Below, piece after piece: positions 48,101-57,900 of a stretch of DNA of 64,000 nucleotides. The notes under the pieces are model-generated. The model did no database searches. It saw nothing but the letters and a program-made list of their open reading frames with translations, and had not been told where the DNA came from. The position numbers were made by a program, and so were the translations under genes. The stretch's first letter is position 1, and the number at the start of each line of letters is the position of its first letter. The stretch comes from Paludibacter sp. UBA6032. GTDB taxonomy: Bacteria; Bacteroidota; Bacteroidia; Bacteroidales; Paludibacteraceae. The stretch is taken from positions 9,804 to 73,803 of the forward strand of contig DIZI01000032.1 in assembly GCA_002427885.1 (NCBI GenBank). Direction: 5' to 3'.

Positions 48101-50989
48101 GTTTTTGGAATTTATACAGCCGGTAATGGTATCATTACTATAAACAACAATACGATAGCCAACCTGAATAATGGAACAACAAATACTACAGGTGGAACAT
48201 TGGGTGTAATCAATGGAATAACTTCTATAAATGGAACAAATTACTTTACAAATAATACCATTCATGATTTATCAATAGCCAATGCAAATAATTCCGGGAC
48301 AAATACCGCATCAATTTGTGGTATTGCACTCACTGCAGCAACTTTAAAAACTGTGTCTGGAAATACCATTTATAATTTATCCAACAGCTATACTTCTTTT
48401 GCCGGAAGTATTATCGGTATCTATTTTACCGTAAATACAGGTGCAAACGTTGTATCGGAAAACTTTATCAATAGTCTATCGGTTGTAAGTACCTCAACTT
48501 CTGCATCTATTTATGGTATTAAAATTGCTGCAGGGGCTTGTACATATTCCAATAATATTATCACTTTAGGTGGAAATACCGCCACTACTATTTACGGTAT
48601 TTATGAAACAGGTGTTTCTTCAAATAATAGCAATATTTATTTTAACACTATATATATTGGAGGTATTCTTAATACTGGTATCATCAATAAATCATTTGCA
48701 TTATATAGTGCTTTAAGCTCAAATATACGGAATTTCCGTAATAACATTTTCATAAATAATCGATCTACAACCGGCGGAACAAATTTACACTATACAGTTT
48801 ATTTTAATTATGGGGTTAGTACAAATTTAACCCTTAATTATAATGATTATTATGCTCCCGGAACAGGTGGGGTCTTAGGTTATTACAATTCAACAAATGT
48901 AAATTCACTACCATTAATTGCTACAAAAGACGCAAATAGTAATGCTATAAATCCATTATTAGCAAATGCTGGTGGAAATTTGGCAATTGACTACAAAATT
49001 TCGGCTAACTTATTGGGTGAAACAGGAACAGGAATTACAACAGATTATGCATCTAACAGTCGTACCGCTCCGAGCATCGGTGCGTGGGAAAAAATGATAA
49101 ACAAATGGAAAGGCAGTATCAGTTCAGCATGGAATATAATAGGTAACTGGACCGAAAATACTTTACCTGCAACTGATGCTAATATTTTTTTCGATGATGC
49201 ACCACTTAATAACTGTCAACTGGACCAAAACCGTTCAATTACTGATATAACAAATGCACAGGCAACTTATAAATTACAGACCAATGGGTTTAAACTTACC
49301 ATTAAAGGAAATATAAACTTTACGAACGGTGCTCAAATTGATGCAACCTTAACAAACTCTATCATTGAATTTGCAGGTAATTCAGCACAATCTATCGAAT
49401 CAGGTTGTTTTGCATCCGGTTCAATTGATAACTTAACAATTGATAATTCAGTGGGCGTTACTAACAATACAGACTTAATAATTAATAATTCGTTAACCAT
49501 AAATACCGGCAAACTCCTTAATATTCCTCCCACCAGATCAATGAATGTAGTTGGAAATATCACCAATAATGCAGGTGTATCGGGTTTAATAATACAAGCC
49601 AGTTCTTCTGCTGCCAATGGCTCTCTGGTATTTCATAATTCAGCCAGTTCACCTGTTCCGGCCACAGTTGAAATGTATTCAAAAGCATTCTGTCTTACGC
49701 CTGCAACCAACTCTAACTATCAATGGCAATACTTTGGGATTCCGGTACGTTCAATTGTAGCTGAACCAACATTTAATAACTCTTGGGTACGCAAATGGGA
49801 TGAGACATTAGATGCTCCAAATTATCATTGGGTTTCACTAAACAATAGTTCCACATTGACCTCATTTACAGGCTATGAAATAACACAGGATACTGCAAAA
49901 ATCCTTACAATACAAGGAAATCTTGAGAACAAGGATACAACCATTGTAATGACTTATACTTCAACAGCATCATATCCTGGGCAGCATATTTATGGGAATC
50001 CATATATGGCAGCTATTGACATTACAAAACTGACATTTGGAAGTGAAGCAGAAGCCACTGTTTACCTGTATACTACAGGGTCATATGCAGACTGGACAAA
50101 TAATGGTGGCGAGACTTCCTCCGGAACAAATCCGGGACAATTCTTATCAATACCTAAAAATAACGCCGGACAACCCGGTCTTCCTCTGGAAATACCATCG
50201 ATGCAGGGTTTTTTAGTAAAAGCTTTGAGTAATTCACCTAACGCGACTTTAGGAATTAGTTATAGTTCTGTCGTAATTAAAAACGCTGATCAACAACGTG
50301 CTCCGGCTACCAATGGAATTTCAACTGCAGTCAAGGTAAGTACAATCATTGACGTGAAAGGAAAACATACTTCGGACAGGATGTGGATATTTACAGAGCC
50401 TAACAGTACTCGTGGGTTCGACAATGGCTGGGATGGTCAAAAAATGATGGGCTCTGCATTAACGCCACAACTATTTGCCATTGAAGCAGATGGAAATTAT
50501 CAGGTGAATACTGTTCCTGATATGAATGAAACTGAAATTGCTTTTCAAGCAGGACAAGATATGGAAGACACACTTATTTTTACGCATCAAAATGTTGAAA
50601 GTCGTTATGCAAGAGTATATTTGGTAGATTTAAAGGAAAACAAAACTATAGATATAACGACAAGTGGAACTCAATATGCATTTATGACCGAATCCACTCC
50701 TACTCCGGTAATACGTTTTAAGATTGTTACCAGTCCCTATGAAAAAAATGCAACTGATGCTGAAACACAGTTAAAGATATTCAGTGCCAACGGAACCATT
50801 TTTGTTCAAAATTTCAGCAATAAAACAGGCTTTTTGAAATTGTTCGATATGTCCGGACGTTTTGTAAAAGAGATTCAATTTGATGGTAATAATATAACAT
50901 CATTTTCAGGTAATTTAGTTCCGGGTGCTTATATTGCTTGTGCTGTCACGAGCATTGAAAGCGTAAATAAACGTATTATTGTTAAGTAG
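42119..50989 (+). CDS. Giant secreted beta-helix protein with three ~770-residue repeats and T9SS sorting domain
   Basis: 2956 residues with a signal peptide cleaved near Gln25. Three long repeats follow (about 26-785, 791-1562 and 1564-2321), each starting with an 'AF..IN.GTHTG..EI.I' segment and ending in 'DY...(T/S)R...P(T/S).GA.E'. Each is built from Asn/Thr/Ser/Gly-rich short strands (NNTISNN, NNNI) like right-handed parallel beta-helices. A unique region (about 2321-2880) and a C-terminal T9SS type A sorting domain (FSNKTGFLKLFDMSGRFVKE ... VNKRIIVK) complete it. It should be exported through the outer membrane and attached to the surface or released. Adhesion or glycan binding are possible roles; no catalytic residues can be named. 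Confidence 0.85.
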   Translation: MISTVRSILLILTVLLLSVNHTTAQVTIIGSTAEDGNYVSLGLAFAAINGNVQTGNDIVIEISSNTTEITTASLTEGVWSSLTIYPTVTGIIISGNLALPLISFNGADNVILDGRVNQAGVTDLTITNSSVLNTAGTSTIQFINTAENNTIQFCNIKGSELNISSGIIFFSTATTGNGNDGNLINNNNISCNAGARPINAIYSLGSAGFDNSGNTISNNNIFNFLKQGSASNGINISSNSAAWSITGNSFYETASFAPTATVAYNIIYINNASGVNFDISNNYIGGSSASCGGSAWTKTNASNNVFNAVNLNVGTTTPSNVQNNTISNFSWSNSLNANWTGINIAGGAVNIGTTTGNTIGEATGTGSVYITEGFTGGNVYGIYIASSGIIDCENNTISSVTTNNVAANATNFYGLYKTGAGTISIINNTIGSTATANSINANSISTGNVQSVFGIYTLGSGTVTINNNTIVNLSNGTTNSTIGTLGVINGITSTAGTNIISNNIIRDLTIANANNSGTNTASVCGIALTGSTLKTLTGNTIYNLSNNYASFEGNVIGLFFTGSTGANVVSGNFIYNLSITGASSTTASIYAIKINTGRATYFNNIINLGGTTPTTLYGIYDLGTSGNNNNLYFNTVFIGGSLGSGITNKSYALYSDASTSTRNFSNNIFSNERTTSSGVNLHYAAYFNYAVNTNLTLDYNDYYAPGTGGVLGYYNLANVNTLPLVITKDANSVAVNPGFSNAGGTTSTDYGPSASSLGGITITGITTDYSNTTRASTPTMGALEGALNLNVDVYISGIFQATYLRLKDAFDKINNGTHTGAIEIRINASTSETASAVLNASGSGSASYNSINIYPTTTGLSITCNLAAPLINLNGADAVTIDGRVNATGTTKDLTIANSNTGTSSSTIQFINSAENNVVKYCTIKGAETSTTRGIIYFTTATAGNGNDNNTIDNNNITNISGDAAGRPINAIYSLGSSGFENSGNTISNNSFYDFLKQGTASYGINISTFSTAWTITGNSFYETTTFIPLASVTYNVIYISNTSGINFNVSDNFIGGSTASCGGTAWTKTIAFNNTFNAIYLNIGTGTASNVQNNKIQNIVWNNSLNATWTGIYITAGDINVGTTTGNIIGASTGTGSLTTTNTTTGGNVFGIYISSIGTVDCRNNTVGSFTVDNFTATNATNFYGIYKTAVAGVTTISNNTIGSNITSNSIIANSQSTANAQIVYGIYYTGTGTATISNNIIANLNNSTNNTTAATAGRINGITSTNGTNIISNNSIHDLTISNANTANGSTASICGMALTGATLKTVKGNSIYNLSNSYISFAGSIIGIYFTGNTGANVVSENFIHSLSITGSTPTTPSLFGIRIAAGATTYSNNIINLGGNTPSTIYGIYETGAAANNNNLYFNTVYVDGVPTSGTLNSYAIYNASNTNTRNYRNNIFVNARSNSGATGKHYALYLTGLTNLTIDFNDYYSSGTGSVIGYYAGDRTYLSDWKVATLQDINSISLNPNFASAGGTTATNYVASSSTLYAISGSGITSDYAGTTRINPPTMGAFEGTLATPVVAVYQSNIKIGNYNSLQAAFNAINSGTHTGILEIRINANLFEVSSVLNASGSGGANYTSIHIFPTLSGLTVLGNVAAPLIDLNGAGNVTIDGRVNATGSTKDLIITNTGTSATAGTSTIRFINDASNNTVKYATLKGSETSTTSGIIFFSTAVAGGNDGNSIDNNNITNSVDANRPINGVFSLGSVSNENSGNTITNNNIYNIINRGIASNAIQISTNNLSSTITGNNIYETASFVPTASVAYNGILISNTGTGFTVNGNYIGGQTVNCGGSPWTKTIALNNTFAAINLSIGNGSATQIQNNTIRNFAWSNSANATWTGINIASGDVNIGTTTGNIIGAATGTGSITVTSTTSACNVYGVNISSTGIVDCQNNSIGSINVTNVNATNATNFYGIYKSASAGTTTISNNIIGSTLTANSINANSASTSNAQSVFGIYTAGNGIITINNNTIANLNNGTTNTTGGTLGVINGITSINGTNYFTNNTIHDLSIANANNSGTNTASICGIALTAATLKTVSGNTIYNLSNSYTSFAGSIIGIYFTVNTGANVVSENFINSLSVVSTSTSASIYGIKIAAGACTYSNNIITLGGNTATTIYGIYETGVSSNNSNIYFNTIYIGGILNTGIINKSFALYSALSSNIRNFRNNIFINNRSTTGGTNLHYTVYFNYGVSTNLTLNYNDYYAPGTGGVLGYYNSTNVNSLPLIATKDANSNAINPLLANAGGNLAIDYKISANLLGETGTGITTDYASNSRTAPSIGAWEKMINKWKGSISSAWNIIGNWTENTLPATDANIFFDDAPLNNCQLDQNRSITDITNAQATYKLQTNGFKLTIKGNINFTNGAQIDATLTNSIIEFAGNSAQSIESGCFASGSIDNLTIDNSVGVTNNTDLIINNSLTINTGKLLNIPPTRSMNVVGNITNNAGVSGLIIQASSSAANGSLVFHNSASSPVPATVEMYSKAFCLTPATNSNYQWQYFGIPVRSIVAEPTFNNSWVRKWDETLDAPNYHWVSLNNSSTLTSFTGYEITQDTAKILTIQGNLENKDTTIVMTYTSTASYPGQHIYGNPYMAAIDITKLTFGSEAEATVYLYTTGSYADWTNNGGETSSGTNPGQFLSIPKNNAGQPGLPLEIPSMQGFLVKALSNSPNATLGISYSSVVIKNADQQRAPATNGISTAVKVSTIIDVKGKHTSDRMWIFTEPNSTRGFDNGWDGQKMMGSALTPQLFAIEADGNYQVNTVPDMNETEIAFQAGQDMEDTLIFTHQNVESRYARVYLVDLKENKTIDITTSGTQYAFMTESTPTPVIRFKIVTSPYEKNATDAETQLKIFSANGTIFVQNFSNKTGFLKLFDMSGRFVKEIQFDGNNITSFSGNLVPGAYIACAVTSIESVNKRIIVK
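42194..44470 (+). repeat. Large coding repeat, copy 1
   Basis: Copy 1 of a repeat of about 2.3 kb inside the giant gene. It starts after the signal peptide and ends at a GALEG motif. It resembles copy 3 most closely near its end (NDYYAPGTGGVLGYYN occurs in both). Confidence 0.8.
44489..46790 (+). repeat. Large coding repeat, copy 2
   Basis: Copy 2, offset 2319 bases (773 codons) from copy 3 when the opening V.VY motifs are aligned. The distal part diverges from copies 1 and 3 (NDYYSSGTGSVIGYYAG). Confidence 0.8.
46808..49092 (+). repeat. Large coding repeat, copy 3
   Basis: Copy 3, ending at GAWEK before the unique region. Opening and middle segments (VNATGSTKDLIITN, SETSTTSGIIFFST) are closest to copy 2. 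Confidence 0.8.
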
Positions 50990-51019
50990 AAGAAAAAACA
51001 AAAGGAGAATTCAAGTTTT

Positions 51020-51649
51020 TCAGGGTGCCAGTCTTGAAATTTTCCATTCCTTTTTTTCTAAAGAAAATAACAAACGGTCATGCAGGCGGTTGGGTCTTCC
51101 CTGCCAAAATTCGATGGATGTTGGTTTAATCAAATATCCACCCCAGTGTGGAGGTTTTGGAACCGTTTCTCCAAATTTTTGTTTATAATATTGAAATTGT
51201 TTTTCCAAAAAGTCCTTTGAACGAATCAGTTGGCTTTGAGGTGAAGCCCATGCACCAATCTGACTATCGAGTGGACGGGATTTGAAATAGGAAGTTGAAA
51301 TTGTTTCACTGATTTTTTCTACAGTACCAACTACACGCACCTGACGTTCCAGTCTCGGCCAAAAAAAAACCAACGAAACCCTGTTATTTTGACTCATTTG
51401 ATGTGCTTTATGTCCTTCGTAATTAGTATAAAACACGAAACCATCCGGTGATAATTCTTTCAGTAACACGATCCTCGAGTGTGGTTGCATATTTTCATCA
51501 ACTGTTGAGAGCACCATGGCTGTAGGTTCCAACTGTTCACTTTCAATGGCTTCCAAAAGCCAAACATCAAATTGATCGAATGGGTTCGGAAGTACATTGT
51601 GTTCGTCCAGGGTAGAAAGAACGTATTGTTTACGAATATCACGAAGCAT
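51020..51649 (-). CDS. pdxH: Pyridoxamine 5'-phosphate oxidase
   Basis: FMN enzyme that oxidises pyridoxine or pyridoxamine 5'-phosphate to pyridoxal 5'-phosphate. The 209 residues show the family segments (SRIVLLKELSPDGFVFYTNYEGHKA, FFWPRLERQVRVVG, SFKSRP-like YFKSRPLDSQIGAW) and the C-terminal FWQGRPNRLHDR with final RLAP. It is convergent with the giant gene (30-base gap) and divergent from gcvP, a PLP enzyme. The oxidase needs O2 in classical enzymes, a point of interest in an otherwise anaerobic gene set. Its leader carries a perfect palindrome. Confidence 0.96.
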   Translation of the reverse strand: MLRDIRKQYVLSTLDEHNVLPNPFDQFDVWLLEAIESEQLEPTAMVLSTVDENMQPHSRIVLLKELSPDGFVFYTNYEGHKAHQMSQNNRVSLVFFWPRLERQVRVVGTVEKISETISTSYFKSRPLDSQIGAWASPQSQLIRSKDFLEKQFQYYKQKFGETVPKPPHWGGYLIKPTSIEFWQGRPNRLHDRLLFSLEKKEWKISRLAP

Positions 51650-51663
51650 AATGTGAAATTTAC

Positions 51664-51681
51664 TCCCGATAGCTATCGGGA
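51664..51681. repeat. Perfect 18-bp palindrome in the pdxH leader
   Basis: TCCCGATAGCTATCGGGA, centred about 23 bases upstream of the pdxH ATG. It can form a hairpin in the mRNA near the ribosome-binding region. The same palindrome family is, to my knowledge, frequent in intergenic DNA of Bacteroidota. Confidence 0.85.
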
Positions 51682-51734
51682 TGATTGATTTACAATTTAA
51701 TTGACGATAATTTGTATTTTATTTTTCAATAAAA

Positions 51735-51742
51735 CAAACATA
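51735..51742 (-). promoter_or_regulatory. Likely -7 element of pdxH
   Basis: The minus strand reads TATGTTTG, about 86 bases upstream of the ATG, which would place the palindrome inside the transcribed leader. No clear TTTG at the expected distance. Confidence 0.42.
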
Positions 51743-51946
51743 CGTTCAATTGGTTTAGCATAATATTAAAAACTGAAAATTAAATTGCATTTTTCACGTC
51801 TGATTAATACTTATATTGTTTAATTGTTTCAAGTTGAAACCTGGCAAAAATTACTTCATTTTTGTTGAAATCTTTTCAGAAATCATTAACCATTTTACAA
51901 AAGAAAAAAGTACTTTTGGGTCACAAAAAATCAAATCTTCTTCAAC

Positions 51947-54799
51947 ATGAAAGACTTGCTTCAAGCCCGCCATATAGGGATTTCAGAAAAAGACGAAGCA
52001 CTTATGCTTCAAACCGTTGGTGCAAAAAATCTCGAAGAGCTGATTGCTCAAACTATCCCCTCTTCAATTCGGTTAAACGAATCAATAGAAATACCCGAAG
52101 CTCTTACCGAGAGGCAATATGCTGAACACATAGCCGAAATTGCCTCCAAAAATAAACTATTCACCTCTTATATCGGACAAGGCTGGTACGACACCTGCAC
52201 ACCGGCTGTTATACAACGTAATCTGTTTGAAAATCCATCCTGGTACACTTCGTATACTCCTTATCAGGCTGAAATTTCGCAAGGTCGATTGGAAGCTTTG
52301 TTGAATTTTCAAACGGCTGTATGCGATTTTACAGGAATGCCCCTTGCCAATGCGTCGTTGCTTGATGAAGCCACTGCTGCTGCAGAAGCTGCCACCATGA
52401 TGTATAACCTTCGCAGTCGCGAACAAGTAAAAGTCAATGCGAATACTCTTTTTGTTGATGAAAATATATTTGCTTCAACCCTGGCAGTTTTACGGACCCG
52501 GGCTACTGCTCAAGGTATAAAATTGGAGATCGGCAATTATTTTAATTGTAAATTATCAAATCAATATTTTGGTGTTATCATACAATATCCCAATTCGAAT
52601 GGAAGTGTTGAAGATTACTCCGAATTTGTAGCCAACACACATGCTATAGGTTGTAAAGTGGCCGTAGCTGCCGATATACTTAGTTTAGCTTTATTGACTC
52701 CTCCGGGAGAATGGGGTGCTGATATATGTTTTGGTTCAACACAACGTTGGGGAATTCCCATGGGATTTGGCGGACCTTCGGCTGCCTATTTTGCCACACG
52801 TGACGAATTTAAACGTGACATGCCCGGAAGAATTATTGGAATCAGCAAAGATGTAAACGGGAAACCCGCCTTGCGGATGGCTTTGCAAACCCGGGAGCAA
52901 CATATTAAACGAGAAAAAGCGACCTCTAATATTTGTACCGCACAAGCTCTATTGGCTTCAATGGCTGGAATGTACACGGTTTATCATGGTGCCGAAGGCA
53001 TCAAAACCATTGCACAACGCATTCATGCCATTGCCACTTATATCAATGAAATTTTGCCGGTTTACGGGTATTCACAAGAAAACGAAAACTTTTTCGATAC
53101 CTTGAAAATCAGTTTACCTGAAGAAGTTTCGGTTGAAGCTTTTAAATCTATAGCGCTGGAATACGAGGTGAATTTTTATTACTTTGAAACAGGCGAAATA
53201 GGTATCAGTTTCGACGAAACAACGGATATTGATGATGTAAATACTTTGATCGAAATTCTGGCTTCGGCGGTAGGAAATGCAGCGGTTTATGCCGACGAAG
53301 ATGATCTGGAGGGTTTGAAATCGTTTGATGAAAGTCTGGAACGTACATCCGGTTTTCTTACTAATGAAGTGTTTAGCAACTACCACAGCGAAACCGAAAT
53401 GATGCGTTATATCAAGAAACTGGAACGTCGCGATATTTCGCTGACACATTCCATGATTTCACTTGGTTCATGTACCATGAAGCTGAATGCCGCTTCGGAA
53501 TTACTTCCTCTCAGCCGTCCTGAATTTGGAGGAATGCATCCCTTAGCTCCAGCCGATCAAACGGAAGGTTACAATGAGTTGATTTCGGAACTGGAAAAAT
53601 ATCTGACAGCTATTACGGGATTTGCAGCTTGCAGTATGCAACCGAATTCCGGTGCAGCCGGTGAATATGCCGGTTTAATGACCATTCGTTCCTACTTCAA
53701 CTCGAAGGGTGAAACCCAACGAAATACCGTTTTGATTCCCGCTTCGGCACACGGAACCAATCCGGCTTCGGCCCATCAGGCAGGATTTGAAATCGTTGTT
53801 GTAAAATGCGACGAAGGTGGAAATACCGACCTGAACGACTGGAATGAAAAAGCTGAAGCCTACAAAGATTCACTGGCCGGTTGTATGATTACCTATCCTT
53901 CCACACACGGTATTTTTGAAGCACATATCAAAGAAATGTGCGAAACCATTCACCAAAACGGCGGACAAGTTTATATGGATGGAGCCAACATGAATGCGCA
54001 GGTTGGGTTGACCAATCCCGGAACAATAGGTGCCGATGTTTGTCACCTGAATTTACACAAAACCTTTGCCATACCACATGGTGGTGGTGGTCCGGGTGTA
54101 GGACCGATTTGCTGTTCAGCTCATTTGGCAGAGTTCCTTCCAAGCAAAACCTTCGGACAAAACACCGTTTCGGCTGCACCTTACGGCAGCGCAAGTGTTT
54201 TACCCATAACTTACGGATATATTCGCATGTTGGGCGAAGAAGGATTGACCCGCGCCACTAAAATTGCGATTTTAAATGCCAATTATTTAGCCGCGCGTCT
54301 GAAAGACAGTTACGGTGTGTTGTATACCGGCGAAAACGGACGTGTTGGACATGAATTGATTCTGGAAGCACGTAACTTTAAAACCGCATCAGGTGTAACC
54401 GAGACCGATATTTCCAAACGACTGATGGATTATGGCTTCCACGCTCCTACCCTTTCGTTTCCTGTACATGGAACGTTGATGATAGAACCAACTGAGAGCG
54501 AATCGCTTGCTGAACTGGACCGCTTTGCCGATGCTATGTTGCAGATTTATGCCGAAATAAAAGAAGTGGAAAACGGAACAGCCGATGCTACCGATAATGT
54601 ATTACTCAATGCACCCCATCCTGAATATTCGATTGTTTCAGACGAATGGAATCATCCTTACAGCCGCATGAAAGCTGCTTACCCTACCACTTGGGTTGCT
54701 GATAATAAATTCTGGGTCAATGTGGCACGGGTTGATAACGCCTATGGTGACCGGAATTTAGTATGTACCTGCAGACCAACCAGTGATTGGGAAAAATGA
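51947..54799 (+). CDS. gcvP: Glycine dehydrogenase (decarboxylating), P protein
   Basis: PLP enzyme of the glycine cleavage system that decarboxylates glycine and passes the aminomethyl group to lipoyl-H protein. The 950 residues are the full single-chain form: an N-terminal half with YTPYQAEISQGRLEALLNFQT and a C-terminal half with the PLP lysine Lys705 in NLHKTFAIPHGGGGPGVGP. SLGSCTMKLNA and the C-terminal WVNVARVDNAYGDRNLVCTC segment are typical. gcvT and gcvH are not adjacent. No glycine-riboswitch-like structure was recognised in the 297-base upstream gap. Confidence 0.98.
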   Translation: MKDLLQARHIGISEKDEALMLQTVGAKNLEELIAQTIPSSIRLNESIEIPEALTERQYAEHIAEIASKNKLFTSYIGQGWYDTCTPAVIQRNLFENPSWYTSYTPYQAEISQGRLEALLNFQTAVCDFTGMPLANASLLDEATAAAEAATMMYNLRSREQVKVNANTLFVDENIFASTLAVLRTRATAQGIKLEIGNYFNCKLSNQYFGVIIQYPNSNGSVEDYSEFVANTHAIGCKVAVAADILSLALLTPPGEWGADICFGSTQRWGIPMGFGGPSAAYFATRDEFKRDMPGRIIGISKDVNGKPALRMALQTREQHIKREKATSNICTAQALLASMAGMYTVYHGAEGIKTIAQRIHAIATYINEILPVYGYSQENENFFDTLKISLPEEVSVEAFKSIALEYEVNFYYFETGEIGISFDETTDIDDVNTLIEILASAVGNAAVYADEDDLEGLKSFDESLERTSGFLTNEVFSNYHSETEMMRYIKKLERRDISLTHSMISLGSCTMKLNAASELLPLSRPEFGGMHPLAPADQTEGYNELISELEKYLTAITGFAACSMQPNSGAAGEYAGLMTIRSYFNSKGETQRNTVLIPASAHGTNPASAHQAGFEIVVVKCDEGGNTDLNDWNEKAEAYKDSLAGCMITYPSTHGIFEAHIKEMCETIHQNGGQVYMDGANMNAQVGLTNPGTIGADVCHLNLHKTFAIPHGGGGPGVGPICCSAHLAEFLPSKTFGQNTVSAAPYGSASVLPITYGYIRMLGEEGLTRATKIAILNANYLAARLKDSYGVLYTGENGRVGHELILEARNFKTASGVTETDISKRLMDYGFHAPTLSFPVHGTLMIEPTESESLAELDRFADAMLQIYAEIKEVENGTADATDNVLLNAPHPEYSIVSDEWNHPYSRMKAAYPTTWVADNKFWVNVARVDNAYGDRNLVCTCRPTSDWEK

Positions 54800-54822
54800 A
54801 ACCACTAACCCCTAAAGAGGAA

Positions 54823-54862
54823 TAAAAAAACCCGCTATGTCTGAGGACTGAGCGGGTTTTCT
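54823..54862. terminator. Terminator shared by gcvP and the FG-GAP gene
   Basis: AAAACCCGCT / AGCGGGTTTT stem (54827-54836 with 54851-54860), 14-nt loop, A7 on the left and T-rich on the right. It can stop both convergent transcripts. Confidence 0.88.
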
Positions 54863-54914
54863 TATTATTAGTTATGTACAGAATTGTAATTGGTTTTAGT
54901 TTCTACAAATATAA

Positions 54915-57900
54915 TTAATTTAGAATCTTAATTATCTTCTGATTCCCGTTTGCAAGTTCAACTCTTAATACATAGACACCTGGTTTCTCAATTAATATTT
55001 TCGTGTTTCTATTCGGATTTTTTAGTTGTCTTAATAATTGTCCATTGACTCCAAACACCTCAACATTAATTATTTCCATTTTGCTATTTAGTGTAATATT
55101 TCCATTTTGGCTCCATGCATACAAATTATTGTCATCATCTGTTTTCTCATTTAAATCAGTGATAGATTTAATTATAAAATCCTTCCATTGCGGTGCAGAC
55201 TGATAAGCGGCTACTGCACTTTCGGGAACTGTTAGTTGACATTCAATCTTGTCAACTTCACCAAATACCTGAGCACCACTTAAAAATGGCGGAACCAACG
55301 ATTTACTTTGAATTGAATTCACTTTATAACAACCCCAGAATGCCGCGTCGCCTATATAAGTAACATTACTCTCAAAAGTAATATTTGTCAAGCCGGTACA
55401 ACCCCAAAATGCAGACCCACCTATCGATGTTAATTGAACGGGCAACAATAATGATGTAATACTTCGGTTATTTTCGAAAGATGAAACACCAATTTCCTGT
55501 AAAGTACCAGACAGAACTAATTCTTTCAGTGCCCTGCAATTATTGAAGGCGTAATCATTGATATATCTTACACCATCGGAAAAAATAGCTGACTGCAAGT
55601 TTCTACAGTCTTCAAATGCAGAAATGTCAATAAGTTGAATATCTGCAGGAAGATGAATTGATGTCAGCGTTAATTTTCCCGTTCCGGTAGATTGCGAATA
55701 AAATGCAAACTCAGGAACAGTATTTGCCTGATAAGCCCTATTGCCATTAATGTAAGCACTTGTACCTTCAGTTCCATTATATTCAGCAATTTTAGTTCCA
55801 CTCAAATCGATTTCGGCAAGTAAAGGCATTAAATCCCGCATCACTTTAAAATCACTGGCATTAATCGTTCCCGTAAGTTTCAATATTCTTAATTTCACCC
55901 TGTCTTCAGTTGTCAAATTAGTGTATAATGTTCCCGGAGTGATATTATTGATCGTTTTAGATGCTAATGAATCTACCCTTGAAGCAATTTCTGCATTCGA
56001 ACGCTGAATTTTTGAAACCTGAAATTCATCCACATATCCTAAATTACGGCCCCAATAAGGCAAATAAAAATACGCTTGTGATTCCGTAATGGCCGGTCTG
56101 AAATGCACTGCAGAAACCATATCAACTTTACCGTTTATATAAATTTTGGTAGAATCACCCCAACTTACTGCAATATGAGACCAATCATTTAGTTGTACAC
56201 TTGATTTACTACTAAAGGCATTGCTAACACTCCAGCCCCAACAAGTCATGATAACTTTTCCAACCGAGTCAAGTTGTAAATGAAACACATGACCGGCACC
56301 TGGCGAAGAATATGCATGATTCCAATTGATATTTAACAGCAAATTGGGAAAACTGTTGGGTTTAATCCACATTTCAACAGTACCGGCAGATTCCAGGTTA
56401 ACTGATTTGTTATAAATAAGATAGTTGTCGGTAGCCGAAAATTCAACAGCTTTTATGAGCCCTTTGATACTTGGGACATAACTCGTTGAACCGACTATCT
56501 CACCAGAAGTGGCTAAATCAAAATGATCTAAAATCACTGTATTTTCATCCGGAGTTATTGGATTAGCTGAAGTAGGTACAAATGGTATGCTTTCGGTGAT
56601 AGTTAATATTTGATTAGCAGAAACGTTTGTCATTTTAGTAATCTTTCCACTTGACCAGTACACAAATAATGAATCTACGGTTGCATTTTGTCCCAAACCG
56701 AAATGAAATATAGTTGATAGATTATTTCCAATAGTTCCGTTATTATACTGCGTAAGTTTTTGATTACCTAACTTAAGAACTACTCTTGAACCTACTCCAT
56801 CTTTCGGAGATGTTGTACCTACCAGTTTAATCCTTAAATATTTATTTGCTGAACTGTTCGGGTTATTCATTAATGATTGAATATGGTTTCCTCCATCATT
56901 CCAATGATATGTGTAAAAATCCAAATCTCCATCATTGTCATAATCAAACCATTCGGAATAACTACCAATACCTTTAAATCCACCATTATATCCAATTTGA
57001 AGACTGTTAAGGGAAGCTTTATTTACAAACCCAACACCACTGTTTTCCCATAATTGATGACGTGTATCACTCCAGAAACCGGCCAGGTTTGTTGTTGAAA
57101 TATCCGTATTACCATCATTATTATAATCAACTGCAGATAGTCGCCCATAATAATCGTACACAGGATGTAAATTATAAGTTGATCTCATGTCTGTGAAAAT
57201 ACCATTGCCATTGTTTTTCCAAATAATGTTAGAAGTAGTTCCACAACAATCGGAAGTACCATTTATAAAATCGAGAAAACCATCATTGTTATAATCCCAG
57301 ACGGTAATAAAATTATGCAGGGCAGCATCAGCCAGATTAGTACCGTTTACTTTTGTAAATGTTGAATTTCCATTGTTTTTATATAATTCAAAAGGATCAG
57401 CCCGATAACAATCAAATGCACCTTTAGCTCCACTTTGTTCAATAACTACAATATCTGCTAACTGGTCGTTATTGTAATCTGTCACACCCAAGGATGCAGC
57501 TAAAATATTTACTGGATAAGTAATTAAATCAATAACTGTGTTGAAAGATGGAATTGTTTCATTCATTTTATTTACCAAAACGCTTACTTTACTATTGTTA
57601 CAGGCATTGCTAGTCGTTTTATTTGTTGAAGCAAATAATATATCCAGATCACCATCTCTATCAAAATCAAAAGGTATTATATTCGAATTCCAATGATTAG
57701 TTCCATGAAGAATTGGATTTGAAATACCAAATTCTGCTGTTTTTTCAGTAAATACACCATTATAATTCATAAAAATACGCAATGTATCATTTAAATTTGT
57801 TCCACCATTGCTAAAATAATAAACAAGGTCTTTAAACCCGTTATTATCAATATCGAAACAGCTTAGTGAGGTCCCGGTACTTTTAAAAACAGGAAAATTA

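Noticed and set aside
51650..51946. Glycine riboswitch upstream of gcvP
   Set aside because: No tandem aptamer-like structure or conserved core could be seen; the region is AT-rich.
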